DNA from: Paralichthys olivaceus
Taxonomy: Eukaryota; Chordata; Actinopteri; Pleuronectiformes; Paralichthyidae
DNA: 64,000 nt
Reading direction: 5' to 3'
Assembly: GCF_024713975.1 (NCBI RefSeq)
Contig: NC_091104.1
Span: forward strand, 15,581,580-15,645,579
The stretch's first letter is position 1. Every line of letters begins with the position of its first letter. The notes beneath the pieces are model-generated. The model ran no database searches, was not told the origin of the DNA, and saw only the letters and a program-made list of their open reading frames with translations. Of this stretch, positions 26,881 through 39,000 are shown one piece after another. Both the position numbers and the translations under genes were made by a program.

Positions 26881-29198
26881 TTTATTTATTTAGTCTCAAG
26901 TGAGGACACAACATGTTTTTTCTTTAAAGTGTTGCATGGAATCCAGGTTACAATTAAGTTTGTATTAAGTTTGTATTAACTCTAATAATATTTTTTTGGC
27001 TGAAGGATAACTAAGTGAAGTCATCGCTGTTCAGTAGCAGCTGATATCAGTGAGGTAGACAGTAACACACCCAATATGTACTGATCTGGATGTAACGTTC
27101 TAACGGCTGGCTGCCAGAAAAGACCTAACATCAGGTTACTTCAAAAAACAGACATGGATAATAACAACCTGCACAGGGCTGTGTACTGATGCTAAGAAAA
27201 GAATCACTATAAAAATACACCACCTACACAATCAAATAACAAACAGTACATCTATGGGACTACAGACTGAACAGACTCTGCAGGGATAAAATACTTCAAC
27301 AGAAAACTCATTTAGATGTTGATAACATTTCTATTATATTGGTTATAGCAAATGCACCTCTATGTTTTCTTGTACTGGGTTCATGAACAGGTAAATCAAC
27401 ACAGGGATATATTTCTGGAGGATATATTGTACATCACATTTAGAAAAAACAAAAACAAAAAAAATCAATGCTCTTTGACTACACATACATTTCAGAATAT
27501 AAAAATAAACTTTATAAATGTAAACTCAGACTAAAGCGATAATAACCACATATCAGCAGCTTGGATTTACAGTTGTATGGTGTTATTATCTAATACTTGG
27601 CGCACTGTTGCTAAGTTACTTGGCGATATGACCATGAATGTAAATAACAGCTGAGGATGATGTAGACAGTGTTATGGCAGCAGTAATAAGAGTACACACA
27701 TATTGGACAGAGTCAGCACACAGTGGCTCTGTATTATTTGTTCTGCGGGTAATAAATAAAATCCTGACCGATATATCGATAGACCGATATAAGCCGATAT
27801 TACAAACGTATCAGTAATTCATGTTTATTTCCTTATTTCCTTAACCAACATTAGATTTATAATAGTATATGGTTAACTTTAAAATACTTAACCGCAACAT
27901 TTCTTTGTCATAATTTGCCAAATTCTTTTTTAGTAAATATTTATTGGCTGAAATATCGGTATCGGAACGTTATTACTCCCTAATATTGGTATCAGCATCG
28001 GCCAGAAAAAATCCATATCTGTCAGGCTTTAGAAAATAATTAAGAATTAAAACAAGTTTATCTTCGTTTCATAGGCCAGAACCAATATTCACTCCTGATT
28101 TCACTTCCTGTATCGGAGAAACACGTGTCACTCTGCTCATCTTCACCTCTAGATCAGAGGCAGTAATATGTTTGTAGCCACGACAACACAGGATAAATAA
28201 TCATCATTGAAATAATCGACTACAGTACAACAAAACTACTTTACACTAACAACGACTGAAAACCGAAAGCCAAGGGAAAAGATATTATACTTCCTCCTTT
28301 GTGCCCTTTACGTCTACACTCTAAAGGTCACATAACAGTCTATTGGTTAGAGTTTAACAGTCAGCTGAAGCCTATTGAAGTACTCAGAACCTCTACAGGA
28401 GAGAGCATAAAACACACCATGTCGAGAAAGGTGCACACAGACGCCTTAACAGTCGTAGATCACTGAAGAAAGCTATCAGAGTGTAACAGTTCTTGTCAAT
28501 ATCTACTAAAGATTTTTAAATTTCCATTTGCTTATATAATCCATAGGTTAAATGTTAGACAACAAAGTCACACACATAAAAAGAGGTGTCATGGTGTGCA
28601 ATATTCATTAGAAACACAGTAATGATTGTGTGGTGATAGGATTTTCTTCTGTGAGATCACATTGCTTTGTCCCAACGGTTTGAACATGTATTTGTAAGTA
28701 TCACTGTGTTCCAGTTGGAAAGAGAGCTGCCATGCTGGCCACAGTAATCATCACAGTCTGAGTAGTGTGTGATGCCTAAATAAAACATCTACTGATTCAC
28801 AATTGTGCAACTCTTTTTATGATACAGCACAAAGACCACTACAGTCACTGGTATCATTTGAGTATATATATCAAAGCCATTATAAACAAAGAGACGAAAC
28901 TGTTTTATCCTTTTTCTCAGTGAGAGGAGCTAAGGTTACAGGTCCAACCTCAGGAGAACCAGAGAAGACTGGGTCAGATCCTCACAGCATCACCTGGCAG
29001 CTAGACGGCAAAGAAAATAAACTCTGCTACAGGTCGATCCGATTGGTAAAGAGTAACCACACCATACATTTGCTAAACTACGCGACCCCACTCACAGAGC
29101 AAATGTACAGCAGCCAAAGCCACAATGCTGCAAGTTACACAACCTTATTCCATGGCAACCATGTTGAGTGATTTGAGAGCAACTGCTCGGTGTGCGCC
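26881..29198 (-). other. ngb: Probable ngb 3' untranslated or downstream region
   Basis: About 2.3 kb downstream of the ngb stop codon on the minus strand. No other gene is recognisable. It holds one MITE-like element at 27763-28026. The minus-strand AATAAA complements are at 26881 and, inside the MITE, at 27824. How much is transcribed cannot be decided from sequence. Confidence 0.4.
27763..28026. mobile_element. MITE-like element rich in TATCGG with terminal inverted repeats
   Basis: The ends CCTGACCGATATA (27763) and TATCTGTCAGG (to 28026) are imperfect inverted repeats. Sub-terminal ATATCGGTATCGG and GCCGATATTAC motifs are also inverted relative to each other. The 264-base element has no open frame. 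The motif content matches a family common in teleosts; assignment to a DNA-transposon superfamily is not possible here. Confidence 0.65.
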
Positions 29199-30326
29199 TC
29201 AGTCGGCCTTGTCCTCGCCATTCTTGGCCCACCCTTGGCTCATGGCTGCTACCACGATGCTGTACATGTTGAGCCAGGCTTGACGCAGCGTCGCCGTGTA
29301 GCCCTGGCCCAGACTGCACTGCAGCATGTAGAGAAGGGACTCACCCACCACCTGCACAAGTCGAAACAAACACACACAAAAACATATATTTCTTACAGAT
29401 CATTCACTTGTGTAATTGATTCTTGGGAGTTGTGTTATGATGTTGGTCCTACAGCAAATGACTGTGTGCTGACTCCCACTGCCTGGTGCTTCCTGCCGAG
29501 GTTGAGCAGAAAGTCCTCTAAGGAGTGAAGGTCGTCCAGGTGGCTGACGGCTGCATCGATCACAAGCATCACCTGGCAGACACAGACATGCACAAGTGTT
29601 TAAAACCTGCTTAAGCCAAGATTTTGAATGTGTGTATACTTGTAGCGGTCGCTGCGGTGAACAGAGCTCACCTTGGTGACATGTTCCAGGAACTCGGGGC
29701 TGGAGAGGCAGTCTTGTGTGGAGCCACAGTTTGTGTTGTAGTGGAAAAGACTGAGGAGCCCGGGGTCCAGCTCAAACAGTCTACCACAGACAAATACCAC
29801 ACTTTTCTATAGGTGTATACAGACAGCACGGGGTTGCCAAACATTCACACGGACGCAGAATCAATCTACAAATCATGCATCTCTCCTGCCAGCGTGATTT
29901 ATCGGCAGCTATCTCAAAGTAAATTGTGGATTATTGCAGTCTGTCGCCAAGCAACAAGTCAAGCCTCCGGTGTCTGCATGGTGAAAGTGTGCAGCGAAGG
30001 ATTAAGCGTGATCCTCTTTATACACCTGTTTTACATGTTCTAACATCACAGGGTATCAAGAAACAGAAAAAATAGCAAGACTGTATCACTTGGGTATACA
30101 ATGTTATTAGAATACATATTAATGATGGGTTAACTGCAGAGAATAACAACCTTTAATGTTTTCTTCTCTTTTCATGTCACTTTACTGTCTTATTCCATCT
30201 AAATCCCACTGATTGAGGAGGACAATACCTGGAAAACATGATGACACCATGAGGAACTTTGTTTTTTCCCAGGCTCTCCCAGCTGCCTCGTATCAGCTCC
30301 TTGTCCTTTCCTGACAGCTTCTCCAT
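29199..30326 (-). CDS. ngb: Neuroglobin, complete, 4 coding exons
   Basis: A 159-residue haem globin, expressed mainly in neurons in vertebrates, where it binds oxygen with a hexacoordinate haem iron. Coding exons on the minus strand: 30326-30229, 29780-29672, 29572-29453, 29351-29199 (480 bases with stop). The intron phases (2, 0, 0) match globin positions B12.2, E11.0 and G7.0; E11.0 is the extra central intron typical of neuroglobin. Visible landmarks: start [20 protein letters not shown], distal His66 (E7) in LEHVTK, proximal His98 (F8) in GRKHQAVG, and Cys51 and Cys57 of the CD-D region, the pair that forms the redox-sensitive disulphide in human. The C-terminus ends [11 protein letters not shown]. 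Length equals zebrafish Ngb as I recall it. Tail-to-tail with tmem63c, as in human. The exon may extend upstream as 5' UTR; the sequence at 30331-30333 resembles a minus-strand acceptor, so a noncoding first exon is possible. Confidence 0.97.
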
Positions 30327-32298
30327 CCTCCCTCAGGCTGGCAGCACGAGAGGACTTCTTCTTCGGGACTGGAGATGCACAAGATCCTCTACAGGACAAG
30401 AAGCCTCAGTTTGAGGAAAGCCATAACAGTCGAGTGAATCCAAAACTTCCACCGACCCACCTGGAAAACAAAGTGGACAAAGCTGATTTCCTCGTGATGT
30501 GTCAAATATACAGAGGGGGACAGGAGATATGATTCCCAGGGTTGAGACGCACACTCATACTGTACCTTCTTGAGGTCAGTCTTCTCTCTGAACTTCTTCT
30601 GGTGCAGCTGGGCTGAGGGGTCTGTGAATTTGTGTGTGTCTGTGTGAGTGTGTTTGTGTGTGCAGGCAGCAGCCTATAGCCTGACACTCTGGTGCACTTG
30701 CTCTCCCACTGTGCAGTCAGTCAGGGAGACAAGTTCTGCCACGCTCTAATCTGTCACACTGGCTGCTATCTCTCTCTCCCCTTGCCGTTTGCCTCTTGAT
30801 GTGCTCTCTCTCCAGCACTGGGGATATTATTCATGCCACTGAAGGAGAAAAAGAGGGATCTCTCTCTTCTGCTCCAGAGAGGCTGCAGCGAGCCACAGCT
30901 CCTCCTGCAGGTGAACCAAGGACTAAAACGCACACACAGACTCAACAAACACACACACACAAATCTGCACTCACAACATAAACAGCACTTCAGCAAATAC
31001 TTGGCCTTTGCCCTTTTACTTTATGATCAAGTGAATTCAAACAAACCCAGGAATTAAAATGACCAGCAAAATAACCAGAAAATACAACATAAGCATTTCA
31101 CACAGTGTAATTTGCACATGTTTCAAGGTAGGTGAAGTCCATTTGAGGCCTGTATCATCTATGCCAGGGTGTGTCCTCGCCTGCCTACATTTGCAAACCA
31201 TGTATTTACAGAATTAAATGTGTGGGAATTTTAATATTGCACGGTGGCTGGAATAATAAGAGACCTGAACGCGCCACCTTAGTGAAATTATATTGTTCAT
31301 CCGGTAAGAAAAGCCACTCCTCAAACAGCGTGATCATAACATTCGGCGGCCAAGTGCACAGCCTCTCATTAATCTAAATGAGATGTGTTTGTTCCCTCGC
31401 TGTCAGCCTCCACACTCATCTGACGCTCGACAGTTTGTTTAAAGAGACGCTACAGGCGTCTGCTGCCTCGCGCTTTTCATGGATGCAGGTTGGATATTAT
31501 CTAACAGGTTGTACACCGGGGGAATCAGAGGTGCACAGCATTCCCCTGAGGGACTATAACGCAGAGTGGGGAGGGATACACAGTTCCCATGACAACCTGA
31601 CAGGATGGAGCCCTTGAAGCTTTGTCATGTGATGTTTCAGATCTCAAAGAGGGACTTGGTGATTATTTATTGCATCTACAAGAATTATATGACAATATGT
31701 TGGCTTTAAATTTTTTCTCAGTTAGTAATCATGCAAAAAAACATATACTGATTTGAATGTCCTAAAGGTCATACTCTATTTTCTCTGCCATTCACTGTAT
31801 TAGATATTTTTCTGTATGGTACATTTACAAAAAAATTTAAAAGATTTCAATAGTGGTAGCTAAAGTCAAATCCCTGAGAGATTTCTCACGACATTTTGAC
31901 CTAAACATTGACTCCCATAGCTTCAATGCTTGACACACTAGCCTACTAAAGTAACCATTTGGTATGTGGGGCTTTACATGATGGCTTTTTGATTATGATT
32001 ATATACATTTCCAGACATTCTCATGTGGTTTGTAAGTTAAAACGATCTCTCGAAATCTCTGGTAGTTTGCTGTCCAGGCACAGGCAAGACAGTGAACGTG
32101 CAACAACAAGCGTATATTTGATGTGGGTCTATGGGCCTGGGAGCAAACCGCTGAACTGCTCTGTGTGAATGCAGATGCACGATGAGGGTTGTTTATTTAG
32201 GTGCCAGTGTGGCTGGAGAGATTACCGGGAAGTTTAACCTCATCTGAGAAAATATGCAGGTTAGATGCTTTGTGTCCCATCCACTTAAAACATATACA
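30327..32298. other. Intergenic region between ngb and fam161b
   Basis: About 2 kb holding the ngb promoter or 5' noncoding exon(s) on the right side of ngb, and the downstream side of fam161b. CT- and CA-rich simple sequence occurs at 30630-30660 and 30930-30965. I see no TATA box or other motif that fixes a start site, and no additional conserved reading frame. Confidence 0.5.
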
Positions 32299-32304
32299 TT
32301 TATT
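32299..32304 (-). terminator. fam161b: Candidate poly(A) signal of fam161b
   Basis: AATAAA on the minus strand about 400 bases after the fam161b stop at 32702. A similar hexamer occurs near 32192. Position is plausible but unverified. Confidence 0.35.
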
Positions 32305-32701
32305 GGATTTTTCTAACTTATATATGAAAAGTATGTTTAAGAGAAGTGGCAGATACAATATGGACAAATGAATGTCACAAACCCACTGGTGGTGTCCTCA
32401 TTTGTCATTTTGTATCTGCATGTGTTCAGATTGTGTTTGTGTTAAACTCAAAGCATATTAAATAATAATTACTCAATTACTTCCCCACACATAAAAAGTT
32501 TGCAGTTATTATGAGTTATATAACATTTCCCAGCTGTGACGTTCATGTTTGTGAAAGTTCCGATAATTTTATAATTTGTACTTGCACGTCTTAAACTATC
32601 AAACGTTTGGTGCGGATTGCCATGACATGAATCATTCCTGAGCACAGTGTTGTTTTCTGGTGGAGAGCCCACAAAAAACGGTGCCGTCCCAACCTCTTTG
32701 A

Positions 32702-35700
32702 TCATGGCATTTCTTCCCCTTTGGACTTCACGCTCTCCTCTTCCACATCATCAATTTTCTCCCCGTCGTCTACGTTTTCTTCCCTAAATCAGACATGTTG
32801 GGTTAGAAAATGGCTATATTGTAATTACATCCAACTTTTACTTGGCTAGAGTATTTGTCTTTTCTTCACTAAAGACTGCAGGGCAAGCTCAGAAAATTAT
32901 GTAATATAATGTGACCAAACCACATGAAGTCCTTGGCTCTCCGGCAGCAGTGCTATTCATAATTTTACCGGACACAGTGGGATTACATACTCAACAAAAC
33001 TTGCAAAAAATGCTCTATCCCCATACCTGTGATGAATGTCATTTTCATGGTTTTGGTCATTTTCGTTGGCGTCGTCCTCAGATCTGGATGAGAAGGATGT
33101 TTCTTCTATCGCGGCACCTTTATCTTTGACAAATTGCTCCATAAATCCAGCTTTCCTCAGCTTGTCCCTGTATGTCTGCTCCGCCAGAGCCTTTGCATTT
33201 CTCTGCCAGTAAAAACTCAGTGTTAAACCATTGTAAACGCATGTTATTTACAGTATGATGTAACATTGAAGCTTTGTGTCACTCACCTGCTTCACCTGCT
33301 CGAAGAGAAAAGGGCGTTCACTAACTCGGGCCTTCATGTGCTGTAACTCTTTCATGTACTCTCTCATCCTTTGTTGGTTCACCATCCTTCACGTAAAAGA
33401 AAAGATTATAGTTTGAGCTGCTGTGGCAGGCGTGTGCGGTCGTTGTGATGTGACCTGCAAAGCTTGTAACACTGCAAGAATGAATGGCCTCACTTGACCA
33501 GAACTTACAAATGTTGCTTTAGTTTTTCATCATACACTTCTTTCAAGCTGCTGTGTGGGTCCAACAGCTTTGCATGGAGGGTGACTGTCTTCTTCATGGC
33601 CTCGGACCTTGTTTGGTATTTCCTCAACCACTCTGCATGCTCCTGATTCTTACTTTCCCTCAGCTCCAGGGATTGTCTGTGAAGGTAAAACAATATTCTG
33701 ATGTTCATTAGATCCAAATATGTAGGATGTAGAAGTTTTTTAAGAGTAAAAATTCAAAACAAGGCAGTTCACCTGATGGCCATGCTGCGCTTCCTCACAG
33801 CATCTGTAATGTATGTGGGCAGTGTATCTGTGGACAATGACGTCAAGGCCCCAAGTGACTTACTTCTACTGAGATGACTTATTTTTGGTTTCTGTCAATG
33901 AGAAGGAAAAAACATCTTTACTGGCTGGAAAACAAATATAATGTTTGACCGAATATAACATAAAGTATTGAATATAGATAACATTTAAAAATGACAAGTT
34001 ATAAACCTATAGGATGTATTGTGCATGCTATGTTTTCTCTCACATGATAAAACATAGGACGACTCCAGGCAGCAGACTAGTTACTATTTTGTATTAGCTG
34101 AATAAAAACGCTGAAAATTAAACATTACCTATTGATAAATTGATGAATCTAAAATAGATTAAAATTAAAGATAATTTTGCAACCATACACTTGTGATAAT
34201 TGTGTATCAAAAATTACAAGAAACACCATTTATTAAAAAAATTAACTCAAATTAGTATTAATCGGTTCACACACACACACACACGGACAAATATGGTTGT
34301 ACAGTATATCAGTACTGCAGAAATGGAGCCTCAGTTAAACTTCATAAGTTTAAAACACAATGGTTCAAAGGAGGGGAATATTCCCTCTGTGAACATGGCC
34401 TACCGTACATATTTTAAATTGCTTTACACTTCCACATCTGAAGGAAGTGGCCTGAATGACCCCTAAAATTACACATACAGCACAGAAGAGCACAAATTAT
34501 GCTATAAATCTTTCATCATCAAACACTTTGCTCCCAAGGACATAGAGAAGAAAGTAAAACATGACCTGGTCAAATTCCTTTGCTGCACTTCATGAAATAA
34601 ATAGTTTTGAGTGTTGAGGGACCGCAGGAATATGTAAAAGACCACTAACCAGTCCGCAACATCTGCTCGTCTTAGGTTAGTTTTTGCTAAATTAAGAAAA
34701 GTGATTGCTTGTCATGAAGAACATTGGGGACTTTAAGGACGTTGAGTGGCTTCCCATCCTTACAAAAAAAGAGACGGATGCTGACTTGATAAAGTGGTGG
34801 GTGGATGTGTCTTGAACCATCCATCAAGCAGAGTCAATGTGAGAAACTTTAAAAAAAAAAAAAAAAGGGATGTAAAACCATGACATGAAACCATCTGGGC
34901 CTGGTGCATTGAATGTCTTATGTAACTCCTGCAGAGAAACTGCCACCTCATGAAAGGAATCATCCTTTACATTTAGTGATTTAATATGTTACTAACACTT
35001 TACCACCATCTAATCTAAGAAGCAATTAAACTGCACCGGATCAAACGGATGAATAACAACTGAGAAAATGACCAATAAAGCAATTTTAACAAACAAAACA
35101 ACATGTCAGAAGTGAAAGAAAGTTTTTACCTGAGATTTTTCTGGGCTTATCTTTCTTTGTCTTTCAGGCAGAGCTGATGTTCTGAGGTTGAAGGGCTGAC
35201 ACTTTGTCACATCTTTACTCTGACTTTTCCTCAGCGCCTCTGTCTGCAAGGCCTTGTGCAACCTGCTGAAATCGGGGACCTGCTGGATGATCTTTGGCTG
35301 AAAGCTCGGCTTCTCATCCAGGAAGCCCAGCTTTTCTTTCCTGGTGCGCTTGGCGGTGCGGAGCTTTGGCATGCAGGGTGCAGACGAGTTCTCCTGTCGC
35401 ACTGTTGCCTGAGTGCAGCCTGTCCTGCCATCCTCCTCCTTGTCTGCACAGAGTTACAGTCAGATAAGGTAAAAGTTTCAGTCATGTTATTATGTAGAGT
35501 CTACAAGGGGCACGTTGTACAGTCAGTCAATATGATTATCAGCTTTGTAACTGTTTAAACAATATGGTCAGGATATTTCTTCAAGACTTGTTTAAAATCT
35601 GAACAACAAACCAATGCTCCAGTTATTGAACAGAGATCTACTCTTTTCTCACAGGGCTACAACTCACAACAAGGAGGTTGTGTTTTCACCTGTCTGGTGA

Positions 35701-37212
35701 TTTGCTGGTTTATTTGTTTTTTGGTTTATTTTTTAGCAGGGTTATGCAGAGAACTACTAAAGTTGGGGGAAGAATTCGGCCTGGGACTGAGAAGAACCCA
35801 TTGGTGAGGATGAGGACTGAACTTCACTAACTTACAGATCTATATTATTTCTCAAGCCAGAAAGGTTTAGAGACAGTGGCCTGTATTGGTTTGAGCTGGC
35901 AATGTAGTACCTTACACTCTTCTATCCAGCACTATCCTTTATATTATATGAATATCTAGCATCATATGGAGTCCTTGTGCTTTGTCATTGCAGAACCAGG
36001 ATCACGGATACAACCACATGGTGGATTATTGTGGTGGCATCTGATCATGCATTATACTTAGAACTAGATTGTTAAGATAGACAATGTGCCAACCACCATA
36101 TATTATTGTTGCTCGCCCTATAACTCTGTTATTAAAATTGTCATCACTGCTCTATCCTCCAGGCCCCATTATGTTAGACACTGTCTTTTCTCTTCATCCT
36201 TAAGTATTGTTATTTTGTTGATGAGCTCTGTTCGTGTAACATTGTTTCCACTTCTGTCCGTCCTGGGAAAGGGATCTCTCTCTTGGGACTCTCCGTTAGG
36301 TTTCTGCAATTTCCGTCTCACCCTCACTGTAATTTAAGGTTAAGGGCAGAGGATGTTGCACCTTGTACACCTTGAAATTGAAGGGAAACAAGTCATACAT
36401 CATCCTACCTTTCAGCTTAGAATGTAGTGGCTCCTTTACCACTATGCGAGGAGGTTTCCTGACAGTAGCTGCCTTGTTTTCCTGCTCCTTTGAGATTTGG
36501 TTTAACAAAGCTATCAGCTTCTCCTTTTTCTCTTTCTCTCTCTCCTGGAAAGTGAAAGGTTTTTGAGTGGAGAGCAAGAAGTTCTTTCTCTGCTCGAGAC
36601 CCTGCTTCCTCTCTTTCTCTCTCAGCTCCATCATCTCCTGATAGAGAGGCCGCACGACATGGCTGGGGACTGGGTGAGCACAGAACTTCTTCTGTAATTC
36701 AGCCTCGGCCTCCTCCTCTTCCCTCATCTGTGTTGTTTTAGATAAAGCTGACCGTTCACACTGTTTTGTCTTAGTAGCTGTGACTGAACAGTGTACCCAG
36801 GCTGAAGAAGTTGTGTTACGCCTCTCTTTCTGTCTAACATGGCGTGAGGTATCTTTGTCTGAGGTCAGGGCATATGTAGAGATGGATCTCCTCATTCCAA
36901 CATGTCTAGAAAGCAGGAGAAGGTATTGAGGAATACATATCATAATGAATCATAATTAAAGTAAAATGTTTAAGACAAAAGAATGCAAACCCACTTGGTC
37001 TGAATGTTCAATTCTTTTTTATCAGAGGTATCTTGGTGAACAACTGTTGACAGTAGAGCGTTCTCATGAATCCTCCTCTCCAGCTCCTCCACATGTCTGT
37101 TCTCTGTCTCCTGCAGCTGCTTTCTTAGGGCTTCAGTCAGGGACTTCAGCTGTTTCTGGAGAATCAACTCCGACCTCAGTCCATCCACGACCGAGGCCTC
37201 CAGCTTAGACAT
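32702..37212 (-). CDS. fam161b: FAM161B-like centrosomal/ciliary protein, 8 coding exons
   Basis: Predicted 557 residues (human FAM161B about 647). Coding exons, minus strand: 37212-36995, 36905-36409, 35443-35130, 33891-33773, 33676-33509, 33386-33287, 33202-33027, 32783-32702; 1674 bases, phases continuous. FAM161 proteins bind microtubules and localise to centrioles and the ciliary base; FAM161B pairs with FAM161A in human. Family blocks visible: EEEAEAELQKKFCAHPVP (~135-153), PLYQEMME, KPFTFQERE, EKLGFLDEKPSFQP, and SLGALTSLSTDTLPTYITDA before a long basic coiled-coil with RPFLFEQVKQRNAKALAE. The LTSLSTDTLP block and the adjacent coq6 favour FAM161B over FAM161A. The protein ends in an acidic Glu/Asp tail, which resembles the FAM161A tail more than human FAM161B. 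The ATG at 37212 is the first in its exon, but the frame is open to the acceptor at 37219, so an upstream coding exon is possible. Confidence 0.92.
35668..35815 (+). repeat. Dispersed teleost repeat, family A head fragment
   Basis: Contains AACAAGGAGGTTGTGTTTTC, then TTAGCAGGGTTATGCAGAGA, ACTACTAAA and AAGAACCCATTGGTGAGGAT. This is the head-to-middle order of family A. It lies in fam161b intron 2, in the orientation opposite to the gene. Confidence 0.6.
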
Positions 37213-37997
37213 GTTTGTCTAAAAAACACAGTGAGAGTTAAGTTTTTATTTAAAAGCTGTGGAATTGTGTTTATTCCTGTAAGCTGAAGAAGAAAAACCT
37301 GTTAATTTTTCATTCATCAAGCAGGAGCACCAAACTGCTTTTGTTTCCATCTTCTGAAATTATGCTATTTGTTTTATGTCATTGTGATATTTCCATTGTC
37401 ATTTACAATTTCCAAAAATACAATTACATAAATTATACACTATAAATGAACAAATTTAATATTATCTGAAACCCTCTCAAAATAACCAAATGACATAATT
37501 GGTCAGTCGATACATTCAACCACCAACCACACACATACACAGACAAGTGGAAAGTTGCATTATACACATACTATACTAGATATTTTTGAGGTAGTATTTG
37601 AATTTTGTGTTGTTTAATATGCCTATTCCAACACCATCTGTATTAGTCTAATTATGTTATAAGCAATAATAATTCAGGCAATTTCACTGCACACCCATTA
37701 CTTTCTTTGATACTCCAAGTTCAAGTTCCATTATGACACTTATAACACCTCTGCGCTTTATTTAGGTAGAATTAAGGACTATTTTCAGCTGAGTAAATGT
37801 ATTACAGTACTTTAACTATACTTGAGTTTTTTACATCGATTCAAGATTTAGATTTAGGTGAAAGGGAACTATTGGCAGAAATTTAATGTAGAATAATCCT
37901 CATGATGTTTTCACTAGATCGTTTCATCTAAATTTTATGAATTGTAGTTTTCTTTACCCCAGAAAAGACCCTTTATATTTAAATACTTTATATTTAC

Positions 37998-38212
37998 ATC
38001 GAGGGTCCCTCTCTACGGAGGCTGCCATGTTTTTTACATTAGTCCAGACTGGACAAACTGAACACCTTTTGAGTTTTTATGAGAATTAAAGGCGACCACA
38101 GTTTATTTTTTATGTTTGGAAGGAGAGGGTGATCAGTGTGCAACAAGTGTTCAGCTGCAACATGACACTTCAACACTAAATATCACTAAATTCTACACAC
38201 TGTACCTTTAAG
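37998..38212 (+). repeat. Teleost interspersed repeat ending CTACACACTGTACCTTTA
   Basis: Runs from CATCGAGGGTCCCTCTCTAC through GGAGGCTGCCATGTTTTT and TTCAGCTGCAACATGACACT to ATTCTACACACTGTACCTTT. I recognise the order as a repeat common across teleosts. It lies between the fam161b coding start and its putative promoter. Confidence 0.6.
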
Positions 38213-38299
38213 TAGAGTCTCTAAACACTTGGTGATTAAACACCCGATCTAAAATAATCAATGTGGTGATAAATCAATAATGAAAACACTTATTTATAC

Positions 38300-38385
38300 A
38301 TATATTCTTTTGTCTCCAGATTGAAACAGTTGGATAAAGTTGCTCTCTTCAAACTCCTCATCCAGTCTGTGTCGAGGGGTTACTA
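38300..38385 (-). other. fam161b: Possible unannotated 5' exon of fam161b
   Basis: On the minus strand this stretch reads openly through HRLDEEFEESNFIQLFQSGD and reaches a donor-like GTATAAAT at 38299. A splice there would join in phase to the acceptor at 37219 just before the fam161b ATG. The segment is faintly like an Asp/Glu-rich piece of human FAM161B near its N-terminus. No in-frame ATG is visible upstream, so it may be only a noncoding first exon. Confidence 0.25.
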
Positions 38386-38392
38386 TGGCAAC
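38379..38392. promoter_or_regulatory. fam161b: RFX X-box motif upstream of fam161b
   Basis: GTTACTATGGCAAC fits the 14-base X-box consensus GTHNYYATRRNAAC at every position. X-boxes bind RFX factors, which drive cilia and centriole genes. It lies between fam161b (minus, coding start 37212) and coq6 (plus, coding start 39001), where a fam161b promoter is expected. Binding is inferred from the match and gene function. Confidence 0.65.
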
Positions 38393-38559
38393 CGGACCTC
38401 CGCGCCCACAACAGCGGTCGATGTCGTTTTAATAACATGTATTTAACGTTAGCTAACGTTAGCGCAGCTCGTATACTTATACACAAAGTCCATTTCAGCT
38501 TTCTGCCACTTCAAAAACAATTTACAAAGCCGATGCAAACAACAACCGTCAACTTGAAG

Positions 38560-38880
38560 GCGACGAAGGCGCCGCCGACCCGGTGAACGAGGAGTTCTCT
38601 GAGGTCACATGTCTCTGCGGTCAGCCTGACTCTCACACGGTGGAGTGAATCCGTCTGGTGTAAAGTTAACACAGTCCTACTTCAACACACCTGGGTATCA
38701 CTGACAGTCCGTGGGGCTGAGCCGTCGGTAGCGGTAGCATTAGCACCGTCTGTGGACACGGGCGGAAGAGCGCCGGCCGCGTCAAAGCGTGCTCTGTGAT
38801 TGGCCGGAAACCCGGAAGCGCTCTCCTCTGGACCGCTTGTCAACACAACATGGCTGGACCTCACGGCTGCTCGTGTTAGG
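38560..38880. promoter_or_regulatory. coq6: GC-rich promoter region of coq6
   Basis: A GC- and CpG-rich stretch, unlike its AT-rich surroundings, just before coq6. It contains an inverted CCAAT box (ATTGG, 38799-38803), an ETS-type CCGGAAG at 38812-38818 and another GCGGAAG near 38762. There is no TATA box. This is a typical housekeeping promoter. Together with the X-box at 38379 it could form a bidirectional promoter with fam161b. Confidence 0.6.
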
Positions 38881-39000
38881 ACATCCAAGGGGAAACGTCT
38901 GTGTGGTTGTCACGTGAAAGCTCCCAGGCTCTGCAGCTGGACTTTATTTATAACTGTTTAATTCTCGGATTGTCTCATATGAAGACAGCGTGAAGACCGG

